A DNA stretch of 19,091 nucleotides from UMGS1696 sp964430105 (GTDB lineage Bacteria; Bacillota; Clostridia; Oscillospirales; CAG-272): assembly GCA_964430105.1 (NCBI GenBank), contig CAYSEF010000040.1, positions 1-19,091 on the forward strand, in the 5' to 3' direction. The position numbers and the translations under genes were made by a program. Below the pieces are notes generated by a model. The model was given only the letters and a program-made list of their open reading frames with translations. It was not told where the DNA came from and searched no databases. Positions 6,988 to 14,520 of this stretch are shown piece after piece. The stretch's first letter is position 1. The number at the start of each line of letters is the position of its first letter.

Positions 6988-8700
6988 TTATTCCACTACA
7001 AAGATGAAGGGATAAACTTCCTGACCGCCGGTAACTGTGTAGAATTCCACATCCGAGTGATTTTCTTCCATATATTTTTGCAAATCAGCAAGCTCCGCCT
7101 CTGATGTATCCTTGCCAACAAATGCTGTAACAAGATAAACTTCACCATTGTTGATTCCCATTTTATCAAGCAAACTTACTGCCGCATCTGAGAGATCCTT
7201 GCATGAAACAAGCATTTCTTTGCCCACAAATCCGATATAATCGCCACATTCGATATGCACACCATTGAGTTCAGCATCTCTGATTGATGTTGAAACCAAA
7301 CCTGTTTTTACATATCCCATAGCTTCTGTGAGCTGTGCAGTTATAAGCTCAGGATCGTCGGACTGGAAATTAAGCGAAGAAATAGCAGCATATCCCTGAC
7401 CGAGATCTTTACTTTCGATTACATGAACTTCTCCGGCTTTATAAAGCTGTCCGGCTTGTTTAGCAGCCATAACTATATTGCCATTGTTCGGGAAAACATA
7501 AATATGCTTTGCGTTGACTTCTTCAAATGCATAAAGAAAATCCTGCGCTGACGGATTTTGAGTTTGACCACCGGGAACAACATAATCAACACCAAGCTGC
7601 TTGAAAAGCTCTGCAATACCATCGCCTGATGCAACAGCTACAGTTCCGTGTTCTTTTACAGCTTTTTTCGCTGTAGACTTTGGTGCATCCTTTTCAGGGA
7701 TTTTGCTGTCGCTTTGACTGTGCTGAAGATTCATGTTTTCGATTTTTACAGTCAAAAATTCACCAAATTGACGACAGAAATCAAGTACCTTACCGGGTTC
7801 AAGTGTGTGCACATGAAGCTTTACGATTGAACCGTTCTTGAAAGCAACAATAGATTCACCGATAGTTGTGAGATAATCTATGATAATATTGACGTCAAAA
7901 TCGTCAGGATTGACCTTTGCATTTTGAAGCTGGAGCAAAAGTTCTGTGCAGTAGCCATATGTCAATTTACTGTCAGGACCAAATGCCGAAAGATCGACAG
8001 TGTTTGATTTTGCCTGAGGAAGGGAAGAATCACTGTTGATTTCGATTTCCTCACCTGAAAGGATTTTGTAAAAACCTTCCATAATATAGAACAGACCTGC
8101 ACCGCCACTATCAATAACACCGGCTTCCTTTAGTACATCAAGTACTTCAGGTGTGCGCTGCAAAGAATTGTACATTTCTGCAGTGAGATCGTAGAATAAA
8201 CCGGTTATAGTAGAATCATCGTCAATGCGTGATACCGCAAATTCGACAGCTTCTCTGGCAACAGTTAGTATAGTACCCTCAGTAGGAGTAATAACGGAGG
8301 AATACGCCTGCTTTACACCTTCTTCGAGAGCGTGACCTACAACCTGTGCGTCTGCTTTGTCATATTCAGCCAATCCTTTGTTCATACCGGCAAAAAACTG
8401 TGACAGGATAACACCGGAATTTCCACGTGCTCCGAGAAGCATACCCTTGGAAAGCTGTGCCATAACATCGGCAAGACTGTTGGATTGCATTCCTTCAAGA
8501 GCTGCAACGCCACCTTCCATAGTCATGCTCATATTGTCGCCTGTATCGCCGTCGGGTACCGGGAATACGTTAAGATCGTTGACCTCCTTGGCATTTGAAC
8601 GAAGCTGTGCCGCACCACCACGGAACATTTGTATCAGCATTTCGCCGTCAAGATAGCGCTCTGTCTCCGCGGCATTATAATTTGCAAGTGTCGTAACCAT
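6988..8700 (-). CDS. fakA: Fatty acid kinase FakA (DhaL-domain ATP-binding subunit)
   Basis: This 570-residue protein matches FakA/YloV (about 550 residues), which phosphorylates fatty acids held by FakB to acyl-phosphates for phospholipid synthesis. The N-terminal DhaL domain (about 15-210) has the metal/ATP motif NVFPVPDGDTGDNMS with D50, D52 and D55, then GARGNSG (90-96) and DSGGAG (197-202). The middle domain has YGYCTE (C251) and KLHVHT (H296, H298), the residues that, from memory, bind zinc or take part in catalysis in FakA. After a charged linker (about 337-362) comes the C-terminal DegV-like domain ending in FIFVVE. The start ATG has AGGGA about 13 nt upstream. It lies 47 nt downstream of fakB on the same strand and shares its promoter. 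A plain dihydroxyacetone kinase is excluded by the length and domain order. Confidence 0.93.
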   Translation of the reverse strand: MVTTLANYNAAETERYLDGEMLIQMFRGGAAQLRSNAKEVNDLNVFPVPDGDTGDNMSMTMEGGVAALEGMQSNSLADVMAQLSKGMLLGARGNSGVILSQFFAGMNKGLAEYDKADAQVVGHALEEGVKQAYSSVITPTEGTILTVAREAVEFAVSRIDDDSTITGLFYDLTAEMYNSLQRTPEVLDVLKEAGVIDSGGAGLFYIMEGFYKILSGEEIEINSDSSLPQAKSNTVDLSAFGPDSKLTYGYCTELLLQLQNAKVNPDDFDVNIIIDYLTTIGESIVAFKNGSIVKLHVHTLEPGKVLDFCRQFGEFLTVKIENMNLQHSQSDSKIPEKDAPKSTAKKAVKEHGTVAVASGDGIAELFKQLGVDYVVPGGQTQNPSAQDFLYAFEEVNAKHIYVFPNNGNIVMAAKQAGQLYKAGEVHVIESKDLGQGYAAISSLNFQSDDPELITAQLTEAMGYVKTGLVSTSIRDAELNGVHIECGDYIGFVGKEMLVSCKDLSDAAVSLLDKMGINNGEVYLVTAFVGKDTSEAELADLQKYMEENHSDVEFYTVTGGQEVYPFIFVVE

Positions 8701-8747
8701 TTGATTTTTGCGTCCCTTCAGATATCGTTATGCGTTGGTATTAAATA

Positions 8748-9635
8748 TCAGTCAATGCGTTTGTCGCCCCAGAAGAACAGAGCAACGGTACCTGGGCCTG
8801 TGTGACTGCCTATAGTTGTGCCTACACTGTTGATTTCAACTTTTCCGTTAAGCTTAGTAAAGTTAGCTTCAATGAGATCTGCAACAGCACGTGCATCTTC
8901 ATAGCAATCAGAATGGCAGATATAGCATTTTCCGCTGTAGTCAAGACCGTTTTCGGCGTGTTCTTTCATCATTTCAACAATGCGGTTTATAACTTTTTTC
9001 TTCGGGCGGATCTTCTCACGTGGGATAAGATGACCTGTGGTGTCGACGTTGAGCAGGGGGCAGATACCGAGAATACCACCAATAGCACCTGCTGTTTTAG
9101 AGATACGACCGCCCTTTACATAGTAAGTAAGGTCGGTTGAGAAAAACCAGTGATGTAAATAGAGCTTATTAGCCTCTACCCAATCGCAGAGTTCTTCAAA
9201 TTCCATGCCACCGTCACGGAGGTCTGCAAGCTTGTCCATAAGAAGACCGAAGCCTGATGAAGCCGCAAGTGAGTCGATAATACGTATTTTGCGTTCAGGA
9301 TATTTTTTTGCAAGCTCCTGTGCCGCACCCTTTGCAGACATATGTGTTCCGGAAATACCTGATGAAAGGGTCACATGAATGACATCCTTGCCTTCAGAGA
9401 GAAATTTCTCGAAATATTCCATATATTCGCCTGCGCTGACCTGAGAAGTTTTTGTATCAGCACCTTTAGCCATAGCAGCATAAAACGTATCAAACGGTAT
9501 AGTCTGACCGCAATCATCAGGATATTCCTTTCCATCGAGTGAATAATGGAAGCAGATGTAATGAATATCGCGAGAAACAAAATGCTCGTGAGAAAGATCG
9601 GCTGTAGAACAACAGCTCAATACGTAGTTAGCCAT
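8748..9635 (-). CDS. fakB: DegV family fatty-acid-binding protein (FakB)
   Basis: This 295-residue DegV protein shows the family signatures in order: an N-terminal STADL segment (10-14), KTSQVS (62-67), HVTLSSGISGT (87-97) and YVKGGRIS further on. In characterised FakB proteins these serines and threonines and the GGR arginine hold the fatty-acid carboxylate, and FakA phosphorylates the bound lipid. The adjacent FakA gene, 47 nt downstream, makes that role likely here; which chain type it prefers cannot be read from the sequence. The ATG at 9635 has AAGGAA about 11 nt upstream. A promoter at 9740-9768 gives a leader of about 100 nt. Confidence 0.9.
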   Translation of the reverse strand: MANYVLSCCSTADLSHEHFVSRDIHYICFHYSLDGKEYPDDCGQTIPFDTFYAAMAKGADTKTSQVSAGEYMEYFEKFLSEGKDVIHVTLSSGISGTHMSAKGAAQELAKKYPERKIRIIDSLAASSGFGLLMDKLADLRDGGMEFEELCDWVEANKLYLHHWFFSTDLTYYVKGGRISKTAGAIGGILGICPLLNVDTTGHLIPREKIRPKKKVINRIVEMMKEHAENGLDYSGKCYICHSDCYEDARAVADLIEANFTKLNGKVEINSVGTTIGSHTGPGTVALFFWGDKRID

Positions 9636-9739
9636 AGGAGAAAATTCCTTTCACACAGTAAATATATATACTTTAATGAATACTAAAAAATAGTTATAAG
9701 CAACAAAGCAATTATAGGTATTATTCGACTATTCACTAT

Positions 9740-9768
9740 ATTTTAACATATTATAATGCTGAAATCAA
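9740..9768 (-). promoter_or_regulatory. Promoter of the fakB-fakA operon
   Basis: On the minus strand TTGATT (9768-9763), a 17-bp spacer and TAAAAT (9745-9740) precede fakB. Transcription would start near 9733, leaving a leader of about 100 nt in which I see no riboswitch or strong hairpin. No clear FapR-type operator could be recognised by eye. Confidence 0.6.
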
Positions 9769-10172
9769 GCCTTTGGAGATAAATATCTGTGAAAATTTCA
9801 AGGTTCAAAGTATAGTTACTTTGGCATATCTATATAATGAAAGCTTGGTAAATCAAATAAGCCTAAAATAAATACTAAAATATACCGCAAAAAACGTATA
9901 GTGTATGAAAAGAATTATTAGGAATTTGTTTCTTGAAATTGCCGAATTTAACTAATGCTGAAATCGTTGATTATGCTTCATATTCTGTTTATGTGAATCT
10001 GTTTTGTCTTATTCTCAAGAAAACTTTGCTTGTTGGAATTTCCATATTATGTGAATTTTTATGGAAAATTTTAACTTACCTATTGAAAATAGGATATAAA
10101 TGGTGCATACTTGATATAAATAACAAGTGAACAACCAAATGTAATATTTTCAATGAATGGGAGCTACAGTTT
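9769..10172. other. Gene-poor AT-rich leader before the polysaccharide operon
   Basis: About 400 nt separate the fakB promoter from the first polysaccharide gene. A 65-codon frame from a TTG at 9933 to 10130 encodes a fairly hydrophobic peptide (VYVNLFCLILKK, ILCEFLWKILTYLLK), with only AGGA 9 nt upstream; I do not call it a gene. A 16-codon ATG frame at 9905-9955 lacks a ribosome site. Two inverted repeats are visible: TTTCCATA (10039-10046) / TATGGAAA (10060-10067), and CCTATT-GAA-AATAGG (10079-10093), the latter overlapping the -35 box of the candidate promoter. TAATGCTGAAATC occurs at about 9752-9764 and 9953-9965. No known riboswitch is recognised. Confidence 0.45.
10083..10111 (+). promoter_or_regulatory. 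Candidate promoter of the polysaccharide operon
   Basis: TTGAAA (10083-10088), a 17-bp spacer and CATACT (10106-10111) lie about 60 nt upstream of the first gene. The 15-bp palindrome CCTATT-GAA-AATAGG overlaps the -35 box and could be an operator. An isolated TATAAT at 9833-9838 has no convincing -35, so a second upstream start remains possible. Confidence 0.4.
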
Positions 10173-11300
10173 ATGCCGGTGCATATGTATTTGTCAAGCC
10201 CACATATGTCCGATGAGGGATATGAATTGGACTACATCCACGACGCATTCAACAAAAATTGGATTGCACCGTTGGGTGAAAACGTAAATGAATTTGAGAA
10301 TGCAATAAGACGTTACACAGGAGTAAAAAATGTTGTTGCGACATCTGCCGGAACCTCTGCCTTGCATTTGTCTATGATATGTGAGGGTATTGGTGCATGG
10401 GATAAGGTGTTTTGTCAAGATTTGACATTTTCTGCATCAGCTAATCCAATTACATACGTTGGAGCTGAGCCGATTTTCATCGACAGTGAGCGAGAAACAT
10501 GGAATATGGATCCGTTTGCACTACAGAAGGCAATCGAACTATACGGAATACCAAAAGCTGTAGTTGTCGTTCACCTTTATGGAAATCCCGCAAAAATAGA
10601 TGATATTTGCAGAATTTGTGATACATACAATATTCCATTAATTGAGGATGCAGCAGAAGCTCTCGGAAGTGAGTTTTGCAATAGAAAATGTGGAACCTTT
10701 GGTAAGTATGGAATTTTTTCATTCAACGGTAATAAAATCATAACAACATCAGGTGGAGGTGCGCTGTTGTGTAAAGAAGAATCTGATGCAGTACACGCAT
10801 TGAAGTTAGCAACACAGGCACGAGAGCCTTTTCCGTGGTATCAGCATGAGGAGATTGGCTATAATTATCGTATGAGTAATATATGTGCCGGAATAGGGCG
10901 TGGACAAGTGAAGGTTCTTGATAAACGAGTAAAACAGAAACAAGCGATTTATAAGAGATATAAAGAAAACCTCAGTACACTTCCAATTGTGTTTCAGCCA
11001 ATGCAGGATAATGCAATATCGAATCATTGGCTGACTGCTATTTTAATCAATGAAGATTGTGAAGTAAGACCAATGAATGTGGTAGAAATACTTGCAAAAA
11101 ATGATATCGAGAGCCGTCCGCTGTGGAAGCCGATGCATAGCCAGCCGGTATTTAAGGATGCAAAATATGTTCGGATGGGTGAAAAATCAGTTTCTGAAGA
11201 ATTATTCAGTCGAGGCATTTGTTTACCAAGTGATACAAAGATGATGCCCGAAGATATCGACTGTGTTTGCAGTGTGCTTCATTCAATATTCAGAGGTTGA
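10173..11300 (+). CDS. DegT/DnrJ/EryC1-family sugar aminotransferase (PglE/EpsN-like)
   Basis: This 375-residue PLP enzyme belongs to the DegT/DnrJ/EryC1/StrS family. ATSAGTSALHL (56-66) holds the PLP phosphate, IEDAAEALGS (157-166) gives Asp159 for the pyridine nitrogen, and FSFNGNKIITTSGGG places the Schiff-base lysine at 188. The closest match in pattern is PglE/EpsN, which converts UDP-4-keto-6-deoxy-GlcNAc to the 4-amino sugar on the way to UDP-diacetylbacillosamine. The two next genes, a PglC-like transferase and a PglD-like acetyltransferase, support this order of reactions. The ATG at 10173 has GGGAG 9 nt upstream; it is the first gene of the polysaccharide operon. The 4,6-dehydratase (PglF/EpsC) that would supply the substrate is not in the window. 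A related amino sugar product is possible. Confidence 0.85.
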   Translation: MPVHMYLSSPHMSDEGYELDYIHDAFNKNWIAPLGENVNEFENAIRRYTGVKNVVATSAGTSALHLSMICEGIGAWDKVFCQDLTFSASANPITYVGAEPIFIDSERETWNMDPFALQKAIELYGIPKAVVVVHLYGNPAKIDDICRICDTYNIPLIEDAAEALGSEFCNRKCGTFGKYGIFSFNGNKIITTSGGGALLCKEESDAVHALKLATQAREPFPWYQHEEIGYNYRMSNICAGIGRGQVKVLDKRVKQKQAIYKRYKENLSTLPIVFQPMQDNAISNHWLTAILINEDCEVRPMNVVEILAKNDIESRPLWKPMHSQPVFKDAKYVRMGEKSVSEELFSRGICLPSDTKMMPEDIDCVCSVLHSIFRG

Positions 11301-11302
11301 GA

Positions 11303-11944
11303 ATGGAATATAGACAAACGTCTTATGAAAAATACATAAAGCGACTACTTGATGTTATGCTGTCGGGCTTTGCTTTAGTCGTGCTTTTACCGCTGTTACT
11401 GATTGTCGCAATTCTTGTAAAAATCAATCTGGGCAGTCCTGTTATCTTCTGTCAGGAACGCCCCGGTAAGAATGAAAAGATATTTAAGCTATATAAATTC
11501 AGAACTATGTGTGATGCAGTAGATCCTAAGACCGGTGAGCAGCTTCACGACGAAGATAGGCTGACTGAATTTGGAAAATCTCTCAGAAGAACGTCACTTG
11601 ATGAGCTTCCGGAGCTTATAAATATTTTTATTGGCAATATGAGCATTGTCGGACCAAGACCACTGCTTGTAAAGTATTTGCCGTTGTATGATGAAAATCA
11701 AAAACATCGCCATGATGTTCGTCCGGGATTAACAGGATGGGCGCAGGTGCATGGTCGAAATCTGCTAAGTTGGGAAAGTAGGTTTGAGCATGATGTGTGG
11801 TATGTCGGGAATGTAAGTTTTCTGACCGATGTAAAGGTTGTTTTTATGACATTGCGTTGTGTGTTTGCAAAAGAGGGAGTTTCATCGGGTACATCAGCGA
11901 CTATGGAAGAATTTAAGGGAACAAAGGAGCAAATTCATGTCTGA
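11303..11944 (+). CDS. Undecaprenyl-phosphate phosphoglycosyl transferase (PglC/EpsL-like)
   Basis: This 213-residue protein is a monotopic phosphoglycosyl transferase, which moves a sugar-1-phosphate from a UDP-sugar to undecaprenyl phosphate and so starts the repeat unit on the inner membrane face. It has one N-terminal hydrophobic re-entrant segment (about 15-41, with Pro30), then FKLYKFRTM (61-69), the catalytic Asp100-Glu101 pair in TSLDELPEL, SIVGPRPLL (114-122) and RPGLTGWAQV (140-149). The short length, without the four extra helices of WbaP/CpsE, fits PglC. The ATG at 11303 follows AGAGG at 11292-11296 and sits 2 nt after the aminotransferase stop; an earlier in-frame start would overlap that gene without benefit. 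The last 134 codons are duplicated at 12358-12759 across the scaffold gap. This copy is complete. Confidence 0.9.
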   Translation: MEYRQTSYEKYIKRLLDVMLSGFALVVLLPLLLIVAILVKINLGSPVIFCQERPGKNEKIFKLYKFRTMCDAVDPKTGEQLHDEDRLTEFGKSLRRTSLDELPELINIFIGNMSIVGPRPLLVKYLPLYDENQKHRHDVRPGLTGWAQVHGRNLLSWESRFEHDVWYVGNVSFLTDVKVVFMTLRCVFAKEGVSSGTSATMEEFKGTKEQIHV

Positions 11945-12203
11945 ACAGGTTATCGTTATTGGTGGAGGATGTCATGCAAAGGTCATTATTGACTGCATAC
12001 ATTCATCAGGTGATTTTGTGTTTGGCATACTTGATGACCGGCTTGTCTTAGGCACTACTGTTCTTAATATTCCTGTGCTCGGTAAAATTGAGGATTATAT
12101 AAAGTATGCAGATAAGCAGTTTATCATAGCTATAGGCAGTAATGCGATACGCAGACGGATTGCCGAAAATCTAAAAGTAAACTGGCATACCGTAGTTCAT
12201 CCC
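11937..12203 (+). pseudogene. Truncated copy of the PglD-like acetyltransferase gene, cut by the gap
   Basis: The frame starts with ATG at 11937, preceded by AAGGAG 7 nt upstream, and overlaps the PglC-like stop by 8 nt. It encodes the first 89 residues (MSEQVIVIGG to VVHP), the Rossmann-like UDP-sugar binding part, and then meets the N gap. If the gap is removed as an overlap, the frame ends after six more codons (TTC ACG ACG AAG ATA GGC TGA), giving a 95-residue protein without the acetyltransferase beta-helix. It is identical to the start of the complete gene at 12752. In an undamaged genome this may simply be the same gene shown twice. Confidence 0.7.
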
Positions 12204-12303
12204 NNNNNNNNNNNNNNNNNNNNNNNNNNNNNNNNNNNNNNNNNNNNNNNNNNNNNNNNNNNNNNNNNNNNNNNNNNNNNNNNNNNNNNNNNNNNNNNNN
12301 NNN
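12204..12303. other. Scaffold gap of 100 Ns
   Basis: Exactly 100 undetermined bases, a usual placeholder length for a scaffold join of unknown size. The contig to its right begins with the same 55 nt that end the contig to its left, so the real distance is probably negative (an overlap), not 100 bp. Confidence 0.95.
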
Positions 12304-12358
12304 ACGCAGACGGATTGCCGAAAATCTAAAAGTAAACTGGCATACCGTAGTTCATCCC
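12304..12358 (+). repeat. 55-nt copy of the left contig end (probable assembler overlap)
   Basis: These 55 bases are the same as 12149-12203 (just before the gap) and 12964-13018 (inside the complete PglD-like gene). After 12358 the sequence jumps to the PglC-like gene instead of continuing into the acetyltransferase. The length equals a common de Bruijn k-mer (k=55), which suggests a graph-edge overlap left at a contig end. Confidence 0.85.
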
Positions 12359-12360
12359 TT

Positions 12361-12759
12361 CACGACGAAGATAGGCTGACTGAATTTGGAAAATCTCTCA
12401 GAAGAACGTCACTTGATGAGCTTCCGGAGCTTATAAATATTTTTATTGGCAATATGAGCATTGTCGGACCAAGACCACTGCTTGTAAAGTATTTGCCGTT
12501 GTATGATGAAAATCAAAAACATCGCCATGATGTTCGTCCGGGATTAACAGGATGGGCGCAGGTGCATGGTCGAAATCTGCTAAGTTGGGAAAGTAGGTTT
12601 GAGCATGATGTGTGGTATGTCGGGAATGTAAGTTTTCTGACCGATGTAAAGGTTGTTTTTATGACATTGCGTTGTGTGTTTGCAAAAGAGGGAGTTTCAT
12701 CGGGTACATCAGCGACTATGGAAGAATTTAAGGGAACAAAGGAGCAAATTCATGTCTGA
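12361..12759 (+). pseudogene. C-terminal fragment of the PglC-like gene (second copy)
   Basis: This stretch repeats residues 82-213 of the complete PglC-like protein at 11303-11944. It keeps the Asp-Glu pair but lacks the N-terminal membrane segment and the FKLYKFRTM motif, and it has no start codon with a ribosome site; the first ATG (12454) begins at MSIVGPRPLL. It should not be an active enzyme. It exists either as half of a tandem duplication or only as an assembly artefact. Confidence 0.75.
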
Positions 12760-13360
12760 ACAGGTTATCGTTATTGGTGGAGGATGTCATGCAAAGGTCA
12801 TTATTGACTGCATACATTCATCAGGTGATTTTGTGTTTGGCATACTTGATGACCGGCTTGTCTTAGGCACTACTGTTCTTAATATTCCTGTGCTCGGTAA
12901 AATTGAGGATTATATAAAGTATGCAGATAAGCAGTTTATCATAGCTATAGGCAGTAATGCGATACGCAGACGGATTGCCGAAAATCTAAAAGTAAACTGG
13001 CATACCGTAGTTCATCCCGGTGCGTTTGTATCGAAATATGCTCAAATTGGTGCAGGAAATGTTGTTATGCCGAATGCTGTTATCAATGCGGGTGCATTTG
13101 TGGGTAATCACTGCATTATCAATAGTGGTGCAGTCGTGGAACACGATAATCAGCTTGAAGATTATGTGCATATTTCACCGTCAGCTTCTCTTGGAGGTAC
13201 AGTAAGTATCGGAAAAGAAACACATATAGGAATAGGAGCAACAGTAAAAAACAACATACATATTTGCGATAACTGTTGCGTAGGCGCAGGAGCCGTGGTA
13301 GTAAAAAATATTACGGAGAAGGGAACATATGCAGGTATACCCGCGGTGAGAATTAAGTGA
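12752..13360 (+). CDS. Sugar O/N-acyltransferase, sialic acid O-acetyltransferase NeuD family (PglD/EpsM-like)
   Basis: This 202-residue protein has an N-terminal Rossmann-like domain (VIVIGGGCHAKV, 5-16) for the UDP-sugar and a left-handed beta-helix (about 88-198) of hexapeptide repeats, typical of the NeuD/PglD family. GAVVEHDNQL places the general-base histidine at 131, matching the His-Asp/Glu site of PglD. PglD acetylates the 4-amino group of the PglE product with acetyl-CoA, giving UDP-diacetylbacillosamine, so the order aminotransferase, transferase, acetyltransferase fits one pathway. The ATG at 12752 has AAGGAG 7 nt upstream and overlaps the preceding PglC-type frame by 8 nt. Its stop overlaps the next GTG start (GTGA). 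The first 89 codons lie in the duplicated block; the rest is unique. Confidence 0.88.
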   Translation: MSEQVIVIGGGCHAKVIIDCIHSSGDFVFGILDDRLVLGTTVLNIPVLGKIEDYIKYADKQFIIAIGSNAIRRRIAENLKVNWHTVVHPGAFVSKYAQIGAGNVVMPNAVINAGAFVGNHCIINSGAVVEHDNQLEDYVHISPSASLGGTVSIGKETHIGIGATVKNNIHICDNCCVGAGAVVVKNITEKGTYAGIPAVRIK

Positions 13361-14493
13361 AAAAAATTTGTTTTGTGACGACAGTTCCGATGACAATCAG
13401 AACATTTGTGATTCCTTTAGTGTGCTACTTGTCAGAAAATACCACTTGGGATATAACAGTTGTGTGCGACGATGATCCATTTCTACAGGAAGAATTGCCT
13501 GTTGGTGTACGATATTTTCCGATTTCAATGAAACGTGGAATCAGCCTTAGTGGTGTTTTTTCAACAAAAAAATTATATAACCTATTTCAGCGTGAAAGTT
13601 TTGATTTAGTACAGTATTCAACACCAAATGCAGCATTTTATGCATCAATTGCAGCGTGTCTTGCGGGTGTCAAGCATCGCAAATATCATTTGATGGGATT
13701 TCGTTATCTTGGTTTTATCGGCTTAAAGAAAAGTGCTTTCAAGATGATAGAACGAATCTGCTGTCTATTATCGACAAGTGTTGAGTGTGTAAGCAACTCA
13801 AATATGAATTTTGGCATCAATGAGAAACTTTTTCCTGCAAATAAGGCTAAAGTTATCTTTCATGGAAGTTCAGCCGGTGTAGATTTAAGCCGATTTGATA
13901 TAAAGAAAAAGGATGATTGGCGTACAGAAGTAAGGCGTACATTAGGATATACAGAACAACACTGTGTCTTTGGATTTGTGGGACGTATCACAGGAGATAA
14001 AGGAATCAATGAACTTTTGCAGGCTTTTGTATCACTTTCTTCCGGAGAAAACAAATTATTATTGGTTGGCGAAATTGAAAAGGACGGATTAAATACTGAT
14101 TTGCTGAGTAAAGCGGAAACAAATCCCGATATTGCTATACACTCCTTCGTAAATGATATTGAACGATATTTTGCAGGAATGGATGTATTGGTGCTTCCGA
14201 GTTACCGTGAAGGCTTTGGTAATGTCATTATTGAAGCACAAGCGATGGGAGTCCCCGTTATAGTAACGGATATTATAGGACCTGTCGATGCAATGATTCA
14301 AGAAGAAACAGGTATTGTCGTCCACTGCGGAGATATAAGACAACTATCCAATGCAATGCAGAGATTAAGTATTCATCCTGAATTGCGAGCTCGATTCGGA
14401 GAGCAGGGTGTAAGGTTGGTTAAAGAATGTTTTGATACAAAAGAACTTATGGAACATTTTCTTCAGGATCTAAAAAAATTGTTGAATGATTAA
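13357..14493 (+). CDS. Glycosyltransferase family 4 (GT-B fold), possibly second sugar of the repeat unit
   Basis: This 378-residue protein has the GT4 plan. The N-terminal acceptor domain begins KKICFVTTVP, and the C-terminal donor domain shows GFVGRITGDKGINEL (206-220) and the EGFGNVIIE pattern with E285 and E293, the E-x7-E motif that binds the nucleotide sugar. In bacillosamine-type clusters a GT4 (PglA or EpsD/F-like) next to these genes adds the second sugar to undecaprenyl-PP-linked bacillosamine at the cytoplasmic membrane face; that role is inferred from position. The start is GTG at 13357, overlapping the upstream stop (GTGA) with GGTGAG about 9 nt before it; no ATG is nearby. Donor and linkage cannot be read from sequence. 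Confidence 0.88.
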   Translation: MKKICFVTTVPMTIRTFVIPLVCYLSENTTWDITVVCDDDPFLQEELPVGVRYFPISMKRGISLSGVFSTKKLYNLFQRESFDLVQYSTPNAAFYASIAACLAGVKHRKYHLMGFRYLGFIGLKKSAFKMIERICCLLSTSVECVSNSNMNFGINEKLFPANKAKVIFHGSSAGVDLSRFDIKKKDDWRTEVRRTLGYTEQHCVFGFVGRITGDKGINELLQAFVSLSSGENKLLLVGEIEKDGLNTDLLSKAETNPDIAIHSFVNDIERYFAGMDVLVLPSYREGFGNVIIEAQAMGVPVIVTDIIGPVDAMIQEETGIVVHCGDIRQLSNAMQRLSIHPELRARFGEQGVRLVKECFDTKELMEHFLQDLKKLLND

Positions 14494-14520
14494 ATATCAG
14501 TGAGGAGTTGTAGCCAAGTT

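Larger units (their letters stand above)
11544..13018 (+). repeat. 660-bp perfect direct repeat, two copies flanking the scaffold gap
   Basis: Positions 11544-12203 recur at 12359-13018 (offset 815; compared by eye, no mismatch seen). Each unit covers the last part of the PglC-like gene and the first 89 codons of the PglD-like gene. Removing 12204-12358 (the Ns plus the 55-nt overlap) joins the units into a perfect tandem repeat with junction CATCCC|TTCACG. The only base shared at the two breakpoints is a C, so there is no obvious homology to have driven it. It is either a real tandem duplication or an assembly-graph loop. Confidence 0.85.

Noticed and set aside
6988..8700. Dihydroxyacetone kinase
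   Set aside because: The DhaL motif is shared, but the YGYCTE and HVHT middle domain, the C-terminal DegV-like part and the neighbouring FakB gene identify FakA.
9933..10130. A 65-codon hydrophobic frame starting at TTG
   Set aside because: Weak ribosome site, non-ATG start, AT-rich DNA in which hydrophobic codons arise by chance, and a better promoter for the next gene lying inside it. Kept as a leader observation, not a gene.
12454..12759. A separate small sugar transferase gene after the gap
   Set aside because: It is an exact copy of the C-terminal part of the complete gene at 11303-11944 and lacks the membrane segment and a ribosome site.
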